The position numbers and the translations under genes are program-made. The notes beneath the pieces are model-generated. The model was not told where the DNA came from. It was given only the letters and a program-made list of their open reading frames with translations, and made no database searches. DNA of 64,000 nucleotides from Rhodobacteraceae bacterium CCMM004. Lineage in GTDB: Bacteria; Pseudomonadota; Alphaproteobacteria; Rhodobacterales; Rhodobacteraceae. Positions 56,601-64,000 of this stretch are shown here, piece after piece. The DNA is taken from positions 496,001 to 560,000 of the forward strand of contig RZWH01000002.1 in the NCBI GenBank assembly GCA_004005435.1, written 5' to 3'. The first letter of the stretch is position 1. Each line of letters opens with the position of its first letter.

Positions 56601-57438
56601 AGCGGCGGGCGATCTCGACGGTGTTCTCCAGCGCCTCGGGCAGGTCGGCGAACAGCGTCGCCATCTCGGCGGGCGTCTTGAAATAGTGCTGCGGCGTCAG
56701 GCGGCGGCGCGGGTCCTGCTGGTCCACATAGGCGCCCTCGGCGATGCAGATCAGCGCGTCGTGCGCCTCGTACATCTCGGCCTTGGGAAAGTAGACGTCG
56801 TTGGTCGCGACCAGCGGCAGGTCCATGGCATAGGCCATCTCCACATGCCCGCGCTCGGTCGCGGCCTCGGCCTCGGTCGGGCGGCCGCCTTCGCCCGGAT
56901 GGCGTTGCAGCTCGACATAGAGCCGGCCGGGATAGATCGCCGCGAGCCGGGTCAATAGCGCCTCGGCCGCCGGGCGCTGACCGGCCTGCAACAGCCGCCC
57001 CACCGGCCCGTCCGGCCCCCCGGACAGGCAGATCAGCCCCGCCCCATGCGCCGCCAGGTCGTCGACCGTCACATGCGGCAGCGCGTCGTCGCCCCGCAGG
57101 TAGAGCGCCGAGTTCAGCTTGAGCAGGTTGCCGTAGCCCTCGGCGTCCTGCGCCAGCAAAACCAGCGGCGCGGGCCGGGGGATGCGGTCGCGCCGCCCGC
57201 CCTCGGGCGCGACGCCGCCCAGGTCGATCTGGCAGCCCAGGATCGGCTGCACCCCCGCCGCCAGCGCGCCCACGGAAAATTCCAGCGCGCAGAACATGTT
57301 GTTGGTGTCGGTGACGGCGACCGCGGGCATCCCGGCGTCGGCAGCGATCTTGGGCAGCGCCTTGAGCCGCACCGCCCCCTCCAGCAGCGAGTATTCGGTG
57401 TGCAGGCGCAGGTGGATGAATCGCGGACCGTCTGTCAT
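53644..57438 (-). CDS. dnaE: DNA polymerase III alpha subunit with in-frame palindromic insertions
   Basis: The replicative polymerase. From ATG 57438 it has 1264 residues, about 100 more than I expect for alphaproteobacterial DnaE. The PHP domain starts MTDGPRFIHLRLHTEYSLLEGAVRL; the polymerase aspartates are in MPDFDIDFCMDRREEVIRYV, with GPGRGSGAGSLVAYAL before. The excess lies at about residues 867-964, after GLGALKNVGLEAMRLIVEAR and before RPFATLFDLARRVDLKRVGKRPLE, where normal homologues have a very short link. It is made of two palindromic elements in opposite orientation. The frame is intact, with the OB and C-terminal domains (LFGEAGEDLPEP, VMTLEEVTERAQQGPFVAKMAGAV) following normally. 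Confidence 0.96.
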   Translation of the reverse strand: MTDGPRFIHLRLHTEYSLLEGAVRLKALPKIAADAGMPAVAVTDTNNMFCALEFSVGALAAGVQPILGCQIDLGGVAPEGGRRDRIPRPAPLVLLAQDAEGYGNLLKLNSALYLRGDDALPHVTVDDLAAHGAGLICLSGGPDGPVGRLLQAGQRPAAEALLTRLAAIYPGRLYVELQRHPGEGGRPTEAEAATERGHVEMAYAMDLPLVATNDVYFPKAEMYEAHDALICIAEGAYVDQQDPRRRLTPQHYFKTPAEMATLFADLPEALENTVEIARRCAFAAARHDPILPRFAENEVDELRRQAREGLAARLAVIPHAAPVADYEARLDFELGIIEGMGFPGYFLIVADFIKWAKDRDIPVGPGRGSGAGSLVAYALTITDLDPLRYSLLFERFLNPERVSMPDFDIDFCMDRREEVIRYVQEKYGRDRVGQIITFGALLSKAAVRDVGRVLQMPYGQVDRLSKMIPVEGVKPVSIEKALADEPRLREEAKAEEVVDRLLTYGRQVEGLLRNASTHAAGVVIGDRPLDDLVPLYRDPRSDMPATQFNMKWVEQAGLVKFDFLGLKTLTVIQNAVDLILGQGRALHVAADGTELYAPQPGTENDIGAIPLDDEASYKLYAEARTVAVFQVESSGMMDALRRMKPTCIEDIVALVALYRPGPMENIPKYCEVKNGLRDREGIHPTIDHILDETQGIIVYQEQVMQIAQEMAGYSLGGADLLRRAMGKKIQAAMDAERPKFLAGAAENGVDEDKAQEVWNLLDKFANYGFNKSHAAAYAVVSYQTAWLKANHPVEFMAGVMNCDIHLTDKLAVYAEEVRRGLGIEIVPPCVNRSMAEFSVSDGKVVYGLGALKNVGLEAMRLIVEAREGTADASDLGAMNGGQPPAAGGGEAPGRHWSAIGPRDNGDGGGRGLPGGAAGRAMETKDRADVPPGGTPGSARTAPPGRALHAPPAARALPSSRNGDARPFATLFDLARRVDLKRVGKRPLEMLARAGAFDQLDRNRRRVFDSLDALVAYSAAVHEQKASAQVSLFGEAGEDLPEPRLSAAQDWLPTERLTEEHTAVGFYLSGHPLDDYMPSLRRRKVMTLEEVTERAQQGPFVAKMAGAVSGRQERKSARGNRFAFVQLSDPTGLYEVTVFSDTLEAAREHFEAGTNVVLQVEATMEADQLKLLCRSAAPVDTEVAGTGAGLRVFVEDGAAVAMVARVLEEAKAAAKARARGEVALCLMAPDLPGEVEVALGDGWPVTPQIKGALKSLPGILTVEDM
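54565..54651. repeat. Palindromic element inside dnaE, copy 1
   Basis: Begins GGAGGGCAGCGCCCGC and ends GCGGGCGCTGCCCGGCGTGC followed by CGCCGGGCGG, so the outer arms pair. GAAGCGCCCGCCCCGGGGGG lies inside. The same blocks occur in nrdJ at 43618-43742. On the dnaE coding strand it gives PPGGTPGSA...PPGRA...ARALPSS, in the same frame as in NrdJ. Confidence 0.9.
54682..54802. repeat. Palindromic element inside dnaE, copy 2 (inverted)
   Basis: The same element in the opposite orientation to copy 1. Read on the minus strand it begins GGAGGGCAGCCCCCGG and ends GGGGCTGCCCGGCGGTGCCG. It retains the inner inverted segment GGTCGCCATTGG ... CAATGGCGAC that is also seen in the nrdJ copy but missing from copy 1. 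It is translated in a different phase as a GGQPPAAGGGEAPG-type peptide. Confidence 0.85.
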
Positions 57439-57564
57439 GGCGGCAACGGTATGTCGGTCCTGCGGGCGGGTGAAGCCCGATCCGCACCCGGCGTCGGCGG
57501 AATAGCGATGGATCGCCGGCGGACATCGGCGTAGCGTGTCCTGTGACGTAGACGGAGATCGCCC

Positions 57565-58065
57565 ATGCGCCTTGCCCTCCTCGCGGGCCTTCTCCTGACG
57601 GCGACATCCGCCGTGGCGGCCATCCTCATGCTGCCGTCGGACACCGACCACGCCCGCGCCACGCCCCCTGAGGTGCTGGCCGCCTTCGCCGATCCGCCGG
57701 GGGCCGGGCCGCTCGACGGCACCCGCTTCGACACGCGGATGGGGCCGCAGGGCAAACCGGCCGAGATCGACGACTTCGTGCAGTTCGACAGCGGGCTCTT
57801 CATGAGCCAGGAATGCGAGGATCGCTGCAACTATCCGCCCAGCGCCTACTACGCGCGGCAGACCCCGGCCGGCCACGACTTCGTCGTCGAGGCCTTCTGT
57901 CCGACCAAGGAGACCGACATGGTGTGGCGCGGCCGGATCGCGGGCGACGAGATCTCCGGCACCGTCACATGGACCGTCCGCCGCTTCTACTGGACGCATA
58001 CCCAGGTGCTGAGCTTTTCAGGCACGCGGTCGGACCGGCGCGCGGCCCAACTGGGAGGTCCATGA
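57565..58065 (+). CDS. Hypothetical exported protein
   Basis: A 166-residue protein with an N-terminal hydrophobic segment (MRLALLAGLLLTATSAVAAILM) acting as signal or anchor. The mature part has a Cys-rich beta region (MSQECEDRCNYPPSAYY, VVEAFCPTKETDMVWRGRIAGDEISGTVTWTVRRFYW), which looks like a lipocalin-like or disulfide-bonded fold, but I do not recognise the family. It overlaps the following membrane-protein gene by 4 bases (ATGA), so the two probably work together. It is divergent from dnaE. Confidence 0.72.
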   Translation: MRLALLAGLLLTATSAVAAILMLPSDTDHARATPPEVLAAFADPPGAGPLDGTRFDTRMGPQGKPAEIDDFVQFDSGLFMSQECEDRCNYPPSAYYARQTPAGHDFVVEAFCPTKETDMVWRGRIAGDEISGTVTWTVRRFYWTHTQVLSFSGTRSDRRAAQLGGP

Positions 58066-58715
58066 CCACGCCCGGCGCGCCCGTCCTCGGACTTGTCCTG
58101 CGCATCGCCGTCCTGATCGTCGTCCTGATCCTTGCCGTCCGGGCCTCGGCCTGGGTCACGGAGGCCCTGTCGTTGCAGATCATGCCGCACAACGAGGCGA
58201 TGTTTCACAAGATCATCCTCATCGCCCTCGGCGCCTATGTCCTGCTGATGGCGACGCCCTTCGTCCCCGGCGCCGAGATCGGTGTGGCGCTGATGACGGC
58301 GCTGGGCGGGGCGATTGCGCCGGTGGTCTGGGGGGCGACAATCCTCGCGCTGTCGCTGTCGTTCGTGATCGGTCGGGCGATCCCGGCCGCACGGACCTGC
58401 CGCCTGCTGCGCCGGTTGCGCCTGCGTCGCGCGGCCCGCCTGGTGGCGCGGCTGCACCGGGCGCGCCAGGCGGACCGCATCGACGGCCTCCTCGGCGACC
58501 TCGACGGGCGGCTCGCCCCGCTGGTCCTGCGGCACCGCTATCTGGCCCTGGCCCTGGCGCTGAACCTGCCGGGCAACGCCGTCATCGGCGGCGGCGGCGG
58601 TCTGGCGCTGGCCGCGGGGCTGTCGGGGGCGTTCCACCCCCTCGCCTTTCTCGCCACCGTGACGGTCGCGGTCCTGCCCGTCCCGCTGATCGTGTTCCTG
58701 TCCGCCCCGGCCTGA
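58062..58715 (+). CDS. Hypothetical inner-membrane protein
   Basis: A 217-residue protein with about four hydrophobic segments (about 9-29, 48-66, 73-105, 160-215) separated by a strongly basic, Arg-rich cytoplasmic loop (CRLLRRLRLRRAARLVARLHRARQAD, about 112-137). The pattern LALALALNLPGNAVIGGGGGLALAAGLSGAF is reminiscent of the SNARE-associated/DedA-type membrane family but this is not secure. It is coupled to the upstream exported protein. Confidence 0.65.
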   Translation: MTTPGAPVLGLVLRIAVLIVVLILAVRASAWVTEALSLQIMPHNEAMFHKIILIALGAYVLLMATPFVPGAEIGVALMTALGGAIAPVVWGATILALSLSFVIGRAIPAARTCRLLRRLRLRRAARLVARLHRARQADRIDGLLGDLDGRLAPLVLRHRYLALALALNLPGNAVIGGGGGLALAAGLSGAFHPLAFLATVTVAVLPVPLIVFLSAPA

Positions 58716-58778
58716 GCAGCGCTTGACGCCGGCGCCGTGGCGGTCACGATGGACCCGCCCGCAAGGAGGGAACGCCAG

Positions 58779-59177
58779 ATGAAGATCACCCGCAGGGACG
58801 ACGCGACGCCGAACGCGGCCAATCCCGACTGGTTCACCGGCGCCGTGACCGCGGCGCGCCACGACGCCGACGAGCCCGGCGCGCGGCTGGCCATGGCCAT
58901 CGTCGCCTTTCCGCCCGGCGCGCGGACCAACTGGCACACCCATCCCACGGGCCAGACCCTGGTGGTGACCGAGGGCGAGGGCTGGGTCCGCACCGAGGGC
59001 GGCGCGAAGGAGACGGTGCGCGTGGGCGACGTGGTGCGCTTCGCCCCGGGGGTGCGGCACTGGCACGGCGCCACTGCCGACAGCCCCATGACCCATGTGG
59101 CCGTGTCAGAGGCAGTCGACGGCGTCTCGGTCGACTGGTCCGAGCCCGTGTCCGACGACGACTATTCCGCGCCCTGA
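58779..59177 (+). CDS. Cupin domain protein
   Basis: A 132-residue single-domain cupin. Motif 1 is GARTNWHTHPTGQTLVVTEGEG (about 47-68, with His-His-Gln-type ligands) and motif 2 is PGVRHWHGATADSPMTH (about 99-115). These place metal-binding histidines in a small beta barrel. The start at 58779 follows AAGGAGGG. The substrate is unknown; similar small cupins are often labelled as quercetinase-like or lactone-related proteins. Confidence 0.85.
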   Translation: MKITRRDDATPNAANPDWFTGAVTAARHDADEPGARLAMAIVAFPPGARTNWHTHPTGQTLVVTEGEGWVRTEGGAKETVRVGDVVRFAPGVRHWHGATADSPMTHVAVSEAVDGVSVDWSEPVSDDDYSAP

Positions 59178-59306
59178 CCCGACGGCCTTGCCAAACCGGC
59201 CGCGAGCGGCTTTGATCCCGGGTCGGAACCTTGGGCGCGCGCGGTCTACGCCGCATCGACCGCGCGCCGTGCCATCCGCCACCACGGTACCGCGGCAGGA
59301 CCATGC

Positions 59307-60791
59307 ATGGAGATCACGTTCCGTCTGAACGGCGAGGTGGTGCGCGTGGCGGACCAGCCGCCGACCCGCACCCTACTGGACTGGCTGCGCGAGGTGCGCG
59401 GGCTGACCGGCACCAAGGAGGGCTGCAACGAGGGCGACTGCGGCGCCTGTACGGTGATGGTGACGGATGGCGGGGGCGCGCGGACGCTGAACGCCTGCAT
59501 CCTGTTCCTGCCGCAGGTCGACGGCTGCGCGGTCAGAACGGTCGAGGGGATCGCGGGGCCGGACGGCAGCCTGCACCCGGTCCAGCAGGCGATGATCGAC
59601 CACCACGGATCGCAATGCGGGTTCTGCACGCCGGGCTTCGTCGTCTCCATGGCCTGCGCGCATCTGAACGGCGAGACCGACCACGACGACCGGCTGGCGG
59701 GGAACCTCTGCCGCTGCACCGGCTATGCCCCCATCGTGCGCGCGGCCGAGGCGGCGGCGGCCGGGCCCGTGCCCGACTGGATGCGCGACGCGCCGGTCGC
59801 GGCCGAGGACGACGCCCCCGCGGGCGGCACCGGCCCGGACCCAGTCGGCGCCGGTGTCGGCGCCGACTGGGGCAACCGGGCGCCCCTGGCGGCCACCGGC
59901 GCGGGGGACGCGGGCGGGCCGGGGGCCGGGGCGGATGGCGCGTGGCGGCCGCGGGACCTCGACGCCTTTGCGGACTGGTACGCCGCGCATCCCGACGCCA
60001 CGCTCATCGCGGGCGCCACGGACGTCGGGCTGTGGGTGACGAAGGGGCTGCGCGACCTGGGCGACGTGGCCTTCCTGAACGGGATCGCTGCGTTGCAGGG
60101 GATCGAGGAGCGGGAGGATGGCTGGCGCATCGGCGCGGGCGTGACGCTCAGCCGGCTCTGGCCGGTGATGGCGCGGCAGTGGCCCTCGTTCGGCGAGATG
60201 ATCCGCCGCTACGGCTCGGTCCAGGTCCGCAACGCCGCGACGCTGGGCGGCAACATCGCCAACGGCTCGCCCATCGGAGACAGCCCGCCGCCGCTGATCG
60301 CGCTGGGCGCCACGCTGCACCTGCGACGGGGGGCCGAGCGGCGCGAGATGCCGCTGGAGGCTTTCTTTCTAAACTATGGCAAGCAGGACCGCCGCCCGGG
60401 CGAGTTCGTGGAGGCCGTCACGGTGCCGAAACGCCCCGGCATCTTTCGCGTCTACAAGCTCAGCAAACGGTTCGACCAGGACATCTCGGCCGTCTGCGGC
60501 GCGGTCTGGATGCGGCTGGACGGCGACCGGATCGCCGAGGCGCGCGTGGCCTTCGGCGGCATGGCGGGCACGCCCAGGCGGGCAGCGGCGGTCGAGGCGG
60601 CGCTGACCGGCGCGGCGTGGGAGCAGGCGACGGTGGACCGCGCCCGGGCCGCGCTGGCCGAGGATTTCACCCCGCTCACCGACATGCGCGCCTCGGCCGG
60701 CTACCGCCTGAGCGCGGCGGGGGGGATGCTCCAGCGATTTTTCGACGAAAAATCGGGCGCGCCCGCCGGCGTGCTGGAGGTGCGGCCATGA
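59307..60791 (+). CDS. xdhA: Xanthine dehydrogenase small subunit
   Basis: Carries two [2Fe-2S] clusters and FAD and passes electrons from the Moco subunit to NAD+. The first cluster motif is GCNEGDCGACTVM (about 38-50), the second CGFCTPGFVVSMA ... CRCTGYAPIV (about 105-145). The FAD domain follows with GATDVGLWVTKGLRDL and GGNIANGSPIGDSPP. The linker at about 160-215 is longer and richer in Gly/Asp than usual. Near the C-terminus the CGA-type palindrome at 60735-60755 is read as FFDEK. The gene overlaps xdhB by 4 bases. Confidence 0.96.
   Translation: MEITFRLNGEVVRVADQPPTRTLLDWLREVRGLTGTKEGCNEGDCGACTVMVTDGGGARTLNACILFLPQVDGCAVRTVEGIAGPDGSLHPVQQAMIDHHGSQCGFCTPGFVVSMACAHLNGETDHDDRLAGNLCRCTGYAPIVRAAEAAAAGPVPDWMRDAPVAAEDDAPAGGTGPDPVGAGVGADWGNRAPLAATGAGDAGGPGAGADGAWRPRDLDAFADWYAAHPDATLIAGATDVGLWVTKGLRDLGDVAFLNGIAALQGIEEREDGWRIGAGVTLSRLWPVMARQWPSFGEMIRRYGSVQVRNAATLGGNIANGSPIGDSPPPLIALGATLHLRRGAERREMPLEAFFLNYGKQDRRPGEFVEAVTVPKRPGIFRVYKLSKRFDQDISAVCGAVWMRLDGDRIAEARVAFGGMAGTPRRAAAVEAALTGAAWEQATVDRARAALAEDFTPLTDMRASAGYRLSAAGGMLQRFFDEKSGAPAGVLEVRP
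60735..60755. repeat. CGA-type palindrome inside xdhA
   Basis: A perfect 21-base inverted repeat with 10-base arms (CGATTTTTCG and CGAAAAATCG) and a central A. Its arms are identical to those of the copy at 37024-37044. It lies in the coding part of xdhA just before its C-terminus. Confidence 0.85.
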
Positions 60792-63223
60792 GCGTCGCGC
60801 AGCCCCTGCCCCACGACGCCGCCCGCGGTCACGTCACCGGCGCCGCGCGCTATGTCGACGACATCCCCGTGCCGCGCGGGTGCCTGCACCTGGCCTTTGG
60901 CCTGTCGGCCGAGGCGCATGGCGCCATCACGGCGCTGGACCTCGACGCGGTCCGCGCCGCCCCCGGCGTCGTCGCCGTGCTGACCGCCGACGACCTGCCC
61001 TACGCCAACGACGTCTCGCCCTCGGCCCATGACGAACCGCTGCTGGCCACCGGCACCGTGCACTACGTGGGCCAGCCGATCTTTGCCGTGGTCGCCGACA
61101 ACCATCTGGCCGCCCGCCGCGCCGCGCGGCTGGGCCGGATCGAGATCGACCCGCGCCCCGCGCTGCTGACGCTGGACGACGCGCTGGCCGCCGATGCCCG
61201 GTTCGAGGACGGGCCGCGCATCTATCGCAAGGGCGATGCCGCCGCCGCCATCGCCGCGGCGCCCCGGTCGCTGCAGGGCGTGATCGAGATCGGCGGGCAG
61301 GAGCACTTCTACCTCGAAGGGCAGGCCGCGCTGGCCGTGCCGCAGGACGACGGCGGGATGCTGGTCCACGCCTCGTCCCAGCACCCCACCGAGATCCAGC
61401 ACAAGGTGGCCGAGGCGCTGGGCCTGGCCATGGCCGATGTGCGCGTCGAGGTGCGGCGCATGGGCGGCGGCTTTGGCGGGAAGGAAAGCCAGGGCAACGC
61501 GCTGGCCTGCGCCTGCGCGGTGGCGGCGCGGCTGACCGGCCGGGCGGTCAAGATGCGCTACGACCGCGACGACGACATGGTCGTGACCGGCAAGCGGCAC
61601 GATTTCCGCATCCGCTATCGCGTGGGCTTTGACGAGGTCGGCCGCATCGCGGGGGTGGAGTTCGTGCAGTATGCCCGCTGCGGATGGGCGCAGGACTTGT
61701 CGCTGCCGGTGGCGGACCGGGCGATGCTGCACGCCGACAACGCCTATCACCTGGAACATGCGCGGATCGAGAGCCACCGCCTGCGCACCAACACCCAGTC
61801 CGCCACCGCCTTTCGCGGCTTCGGCGGCCCGCAGGGGATGGTGGGGATCGAACGCGTGCTGGACCACATCGCCCATGACCTCGGGCGCGACCCGCTGGAG
61901 GTGCGGCGGGTGAATTACTATGCCGCCGCGCGGGACACCAACGCCGGAGGGGGGCTTTCCGCCCCCCGCTCGGCTACGCCGAGCCCCCCCGAGGGTATTT
62001 CGGCCAAGATGAACGAGGCGGATCTGGCCAGTCGCGGCGCGATGCACGAGGCGGTGGAGCCGGAGGGGCCCGTGGCCGAGCCGCCGCCGGAGGTGCAGAC
62101 AACGCCCTATCACATGCCCGTGACGGACTTCATCCTGCACGAGATGACCGACCGGCTGGCCGAGACGGCGGACTATCCCGCGCGGCGGGCGGCGGTGCGG
62201 GACTGGAATGCAGACAACGCCACGCTGAAGCGGGGGATCGCGCTGACCCCGGTTAAGTTCGGCATCAGCTTTACCCTGACCCACCTGAACCAGGCGGGCG
62301 CGCTGGTGCACGTGTACCAGGACGGCTCGATCCACCTCAATCACGGCGGCACCGAGATGGGGCAGGGCCTGTTCCAGAAGGTGGCGCAGGTCGCGGCCAG
62401 CCGCTTCGGCGTCGGGCCGGAGCGGGTGAAGATCACCGCGACCGACACCGCCAAGGTGCCCAACACCTCGGCCACGGCCGCGTCCTCGGGGTCGGACCTG
62501 AACGGCATGGCGGCGCAGGCGGCCTGCGACACGATTCGCGACCGGATTGCGGGATTTCTGGCGGAACTGCACCAGGCCGACCCGGGATCCGTGCGCTTTG
62601 ATGCGGGATATGTGCAGGTCGGCGGCGAGCGTTACACCTTCGAGGAGGCGGTGTCGCTGGCCTATCAGAACCGGATCAGCCTGTCGGCCACGGGGTTCTA
62701 CAAGACGCCCGGGATCGAGTGGGACCGGATCGCCGGGCGCGGGCGGCCGTTCTTCTACTTCGCCTACGGCGCGGCGGTGACGGAGGCGGTCATCGACACC
62801 CGGACGGGCGAGTACCGATTGCTGCGCGCCGACATCCTGCACGACGCAGGCGCGTCGCTGAACCCCGCGCTCGACATCGGTCAGGTGGAGGGCGGGTATG
62901 TGCAGGGCGCCGGCTGGCTGACCACGGAAGAGCTGGTGTGGGACGACCGCGGGCGGCTGACGACCCATGCGCCCTCGACCTACAAGATCCCCGCCTGCGC
63001 CGACCGGCCGGACGTGTTCAACGTGGCGCTCTGGGACGGGGCGAACCGGGCCGAGACGGTCTATCGCTCCAAGGCGGTGGGCGAGCCGCCGCTGATGCTG
63101 GGCATCTCGGCGCTGATGGCGCTGTCGGACGCGGTGGCCGCCTGCGGGCCGGGCTATCCCGCGCTCGACGCCCCGGCGACGCCCGAGCGGGTGCTGGCAG
63201 CAGTGGCACAGGTGCGGGCGTGA
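60788..63223 (+). CDS. xdhB: Xanthine dehydrogenase molybdopterin subunit with in-frame repeat insertion
   Basis: The Moco subunit that hydroxylates hypoxanthine and xanthine. From ATG 60788 it has 811 residues. Moco/substrate motifs are GGGFGGKESQ (about 228-237), FRGFGGPQG (about 340), GGTEMGQGLFQKV (about 519-531) and the base-catalyst Glu in AVGEPPLML (about 762). Between YYAAARDTN and TTPYHMPVTDF there is a Gly/Pro-rich stretch of about 45 residues (about 386-436) encoded by the hairpin repeat at 61946-62014. The frame is intact on both sides. Confidence 0.95.
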   Translation: MSVAQPLPHDAARGHVTGAARYVDDIPVPRGCLHLAFGLSAEAHGAITALDLDAVRAAPGVVAVLTADDLPYANDVSPSAHDEPLLATGTVHYVGQPIFAVVADNHLAARRAARLGRIEIDPRPALLTLDDALAADARFEDGPRIYRKGDAAAAIAAAPRSLQGVIEIGGQEHFYLEGQAALAVPQDDGGMLVHASSQHPTEIQHKVAEALGLAMADVRVEVRRMGGGFGGKESQGNALACACAVAARLTGRAVKMRYDRDDDMVVTGKRHDFRIRYRVGFDEVGRIAGVEFVQYARCGWAQDLSLPVADRAMLHADNAYHLEHARIESHRLRTNTQSATAFRGFGGPQGMVGIERVLDHIAHDLGRDPLEVRRVNYYAAARDTNAGGGLSAPRSATPSPPEGISAKMNEADLASRGAMHEAVEPEGPVAEPPPEVQTTPYHMPVTDFILHEMTDRLAETADYPARRAAVRDWNADNATLKRGIALTPVKFGISFTLTHLNQAGALVHVYQDGSIHLNHGGTEMGQGLFQKVAQVAASRFGVGPERVKITATDTAKVPNTSATAASSGSDLNGMAAQAACDTIRDRIAGFLAELHQADPGSVRFDAGYVQVGGERYTFEEAVSLAYQNRISLSATGFYKTPGIEWDRIAGRGRPFFYFAYGAAVTEAVIDTRTGEYRLLRADILHDAGASLNPALDIGQVEGGYVQGAGWLTTEELVWDDRGRLTTHAPSTYKIPACADRPDVFNVALWDGANRAETVYRSKAVGEPPLMLGISALMALSDAVAACGPGYPALDAPATPERVLAAVAQVRA
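61946..62014. repeat. Hairpin repeat inserted in xdhB
   Basis: Two hairpins, GGGGGG-CTTTCCG-CCCCCC and the perfect GCTCGGC-TAC-GCCGAGC (61968-61984), are followed by CCCGAGGGTATTTCGGCCAA and GATGAAC. I recall repeats of this look as common between genes in Rhodobacterales; here it is read through in frame within an enzyme gene. Confidence 0.75.
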
Positions 63224-64000
63224 GCCTGGACCGCGCGGGTCTGGCCGCGGCCATCGCTGCGCACGGGCCGGTCTGGCGCGTGGTGGTGGCGCGGGTCGAG
63301 GGGTCGGCCCCGCGCGAGGTCGGCGCCGCGATGCTGGTCTGGGACGGCGGACAGGCGGGCACCATCGGCGGCGGCGCGCTGGAGTTCGCGGCGGCGGCCG
63401 CGGCGCGGGAGGGGCGCGCGGCGCGGGTGGCGCGGCACCCCCTCGGCCCGGCGCTGGGCCAATGCTGCGGCGGTGCGGTGACGCTGGTGACGGAGCGCTG
63501 GACGGACGCCGACCTGCCCGAGGGGCCGGTGGCGGCGCGGGGTCTGGGGGAGATGCCGCTGGCGGTGCGGCGCCTGCTGGCGGCGGCCCGCGGCGAGGGG
63601 CGCCTGCCCGCGCCGCAGCTGATCGGCGACTGGATGGTCGAGCCGGTGACGGCGCCGTCGCGGCCCGTCTGGATCTGGGGCGCGGGGCATGTGGGGCGGG
63701 CGCTGATCGGGGTCCTGCACCCCCTGCCCCATCTCGCGCTGACCTGGATCGACACCGCGCCCGAGCGCTTTCCCGACCCTGTGCCGGAGGGCGTCGCGCC
63801 CCTGGTCGCGGCCGATCCCGGCCGGGTCGTCGGACGCGCGCCCGCCGCGGCCGAGCACCTGATCGTGACCTATTCCCACGCGCTGGACCTCGATCTCTGC
63901 CACCGGCTCCTCAGCCACGGTTTCGCCACCTGCGGGCTCATCGGCTCGGCGACCAAGTGGGCGCGGTTTCGCGGCAGGCTGCGGGCGCTGGGGCATTCCG
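63220..64000 (+). CDS. xdhC: Xanthine dehydrogenase accessory protein XdhC (3' truncated)
   Basis: XdhC binds Moco, promotes its sulfuration and delivers it to XdhB. The gene starts with GTG at 63220, overlapping the xdhB stop by 4 bases, and runs off the window after 260 codons. The N-terminal domain shows VARVEGSAPREVGAAMLVWDGGQAGTIGGGALE and LGQCCGGAVTLV (conserved Cys-Cys), and the C-terminal Rossmann domain begins WIWGAGHVGRAL. The xdhA-xdhB-xdhC overlaps form one translationally coupled operon. Confidence 0.94.
   Translation, partial: MSLDRAGLAAAIAAHGPVWRVVVARVEGSAPREVGAAMLVWDGGQAGTIGGGALEFAAAAAAREGRAARVARHPLGPALGQCCGGAVTLVTERWTDADLPEGPVAARGLGEMPLAVRRLLAAARGEGRLPAPQLIGDWMVEPVTAPSRPVWIWGAGHVGRALIGVLHPLPHLALTWIDTAPERFPDPVPEGVAPLVAADPGRVVGRAPAAAEHLIVTYSHALDLDLCHRLLSHGFATCGLIGSATKWARFRGRLRALGHS

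Noticed and set aside
53995-56958. A 987-codon plus-strand frame opposite dnaE
   Set aside because: It lacks recognisable domains and is a shadow of the verified dnaE reading frame.

Overview
The window is a high-GC (roughly 70%) chromosomal segment whose gene content and order point to an alphaproteobacterium of the order Rhodobacterales. The indications are cobQ next to a YdjM-like membrane protein, a short HisG with HisZ and HisS, a B12-dependent NrdJ, the small DUF6280-type and DUF1489-type proteins, a CsgH-type curli chaperone and glycine-riboswitch-controlled gcvT-gcvH-gcvP. This assignment is inference from gene content; no 16S gene is present.

Layout. 1-9.2 kb: the 3' part of ygfZ, an RTX calcium-binding protein, efp, a small conserved gene, cobQ, a TolC outer-membrane channel, a PCMT-family methyltransferase and tRNA-Cys. 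9.2-12.2 kb is accessory: a decayed IS5/IS427-type transposase beside tRNA-Cys, a secreted protein divergent from a TetR regulator, and about 790 bases with no supportable gene. 12.2-26.7 kb is a nitrate respiration block on the minus strand (two NarK transporters, narGHJI, a parvulin-type PPIase, a hemerythrin-like protein, beta-carbonic anhydrase, moeA). It is divergent from a cysteine-poor FNR-family regulator and a CMD-family protein, and the shared intergenic region holds two perfect TTGA-N6-TCAA sites. 26.8-32.7 kb: an MltF-like transglycosylase, a CaiA/CaiD-like acyl-CoA operon and tRNA-Ala. 32.8-41.7 kb: a DUF2254 protein, the glycine cleavage operon behind a tandem glycine riboswitch, a gamma-glutamylcyclotransferase-like gene, secG and pyrG. 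41.7-43 kb: a conspicuously AT-richer gene carrying a HEPN RNase motif. 43-53.6 kb: nrdJ, a curli-like gene group, hisS-hisZ-hisG, an Lrp regulator divergent from phenylalanine hydroxylase, slyX and a lipoprotein. 53.6-64 kb: dnaE, two exported or membrane proteins, a cupin, and xanthine dehydrogenase xdhA-xdhB-xdhC (cut by the window end).

The most unusual feature is a set of in-frame insertions in conserved enzymes. DnaE and NrdJ both carry copies of the same GC-rich palindromic element in interdomain linkers. One DnaE copy and the NrdJ copy are read in the same orientation and frame, giving related Gly/Pro/Arg-rich peptides. DnaE also carries a second copy in opposite orientation. NrdJ additionally contains a complete Cro/C1-type helix-turn-helix domain of lower GC directly beside its element, and XdhB contains a different hairpin repeat read through in frame. 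Together they resemble the protein-coding palindromic elements known from Rickettsia, and are the best candidate here for something undescribed. A separate family of 21-23 bp CGA(A/T)-type palindromes occurs in pairs around gcvP and once inside xdhA.
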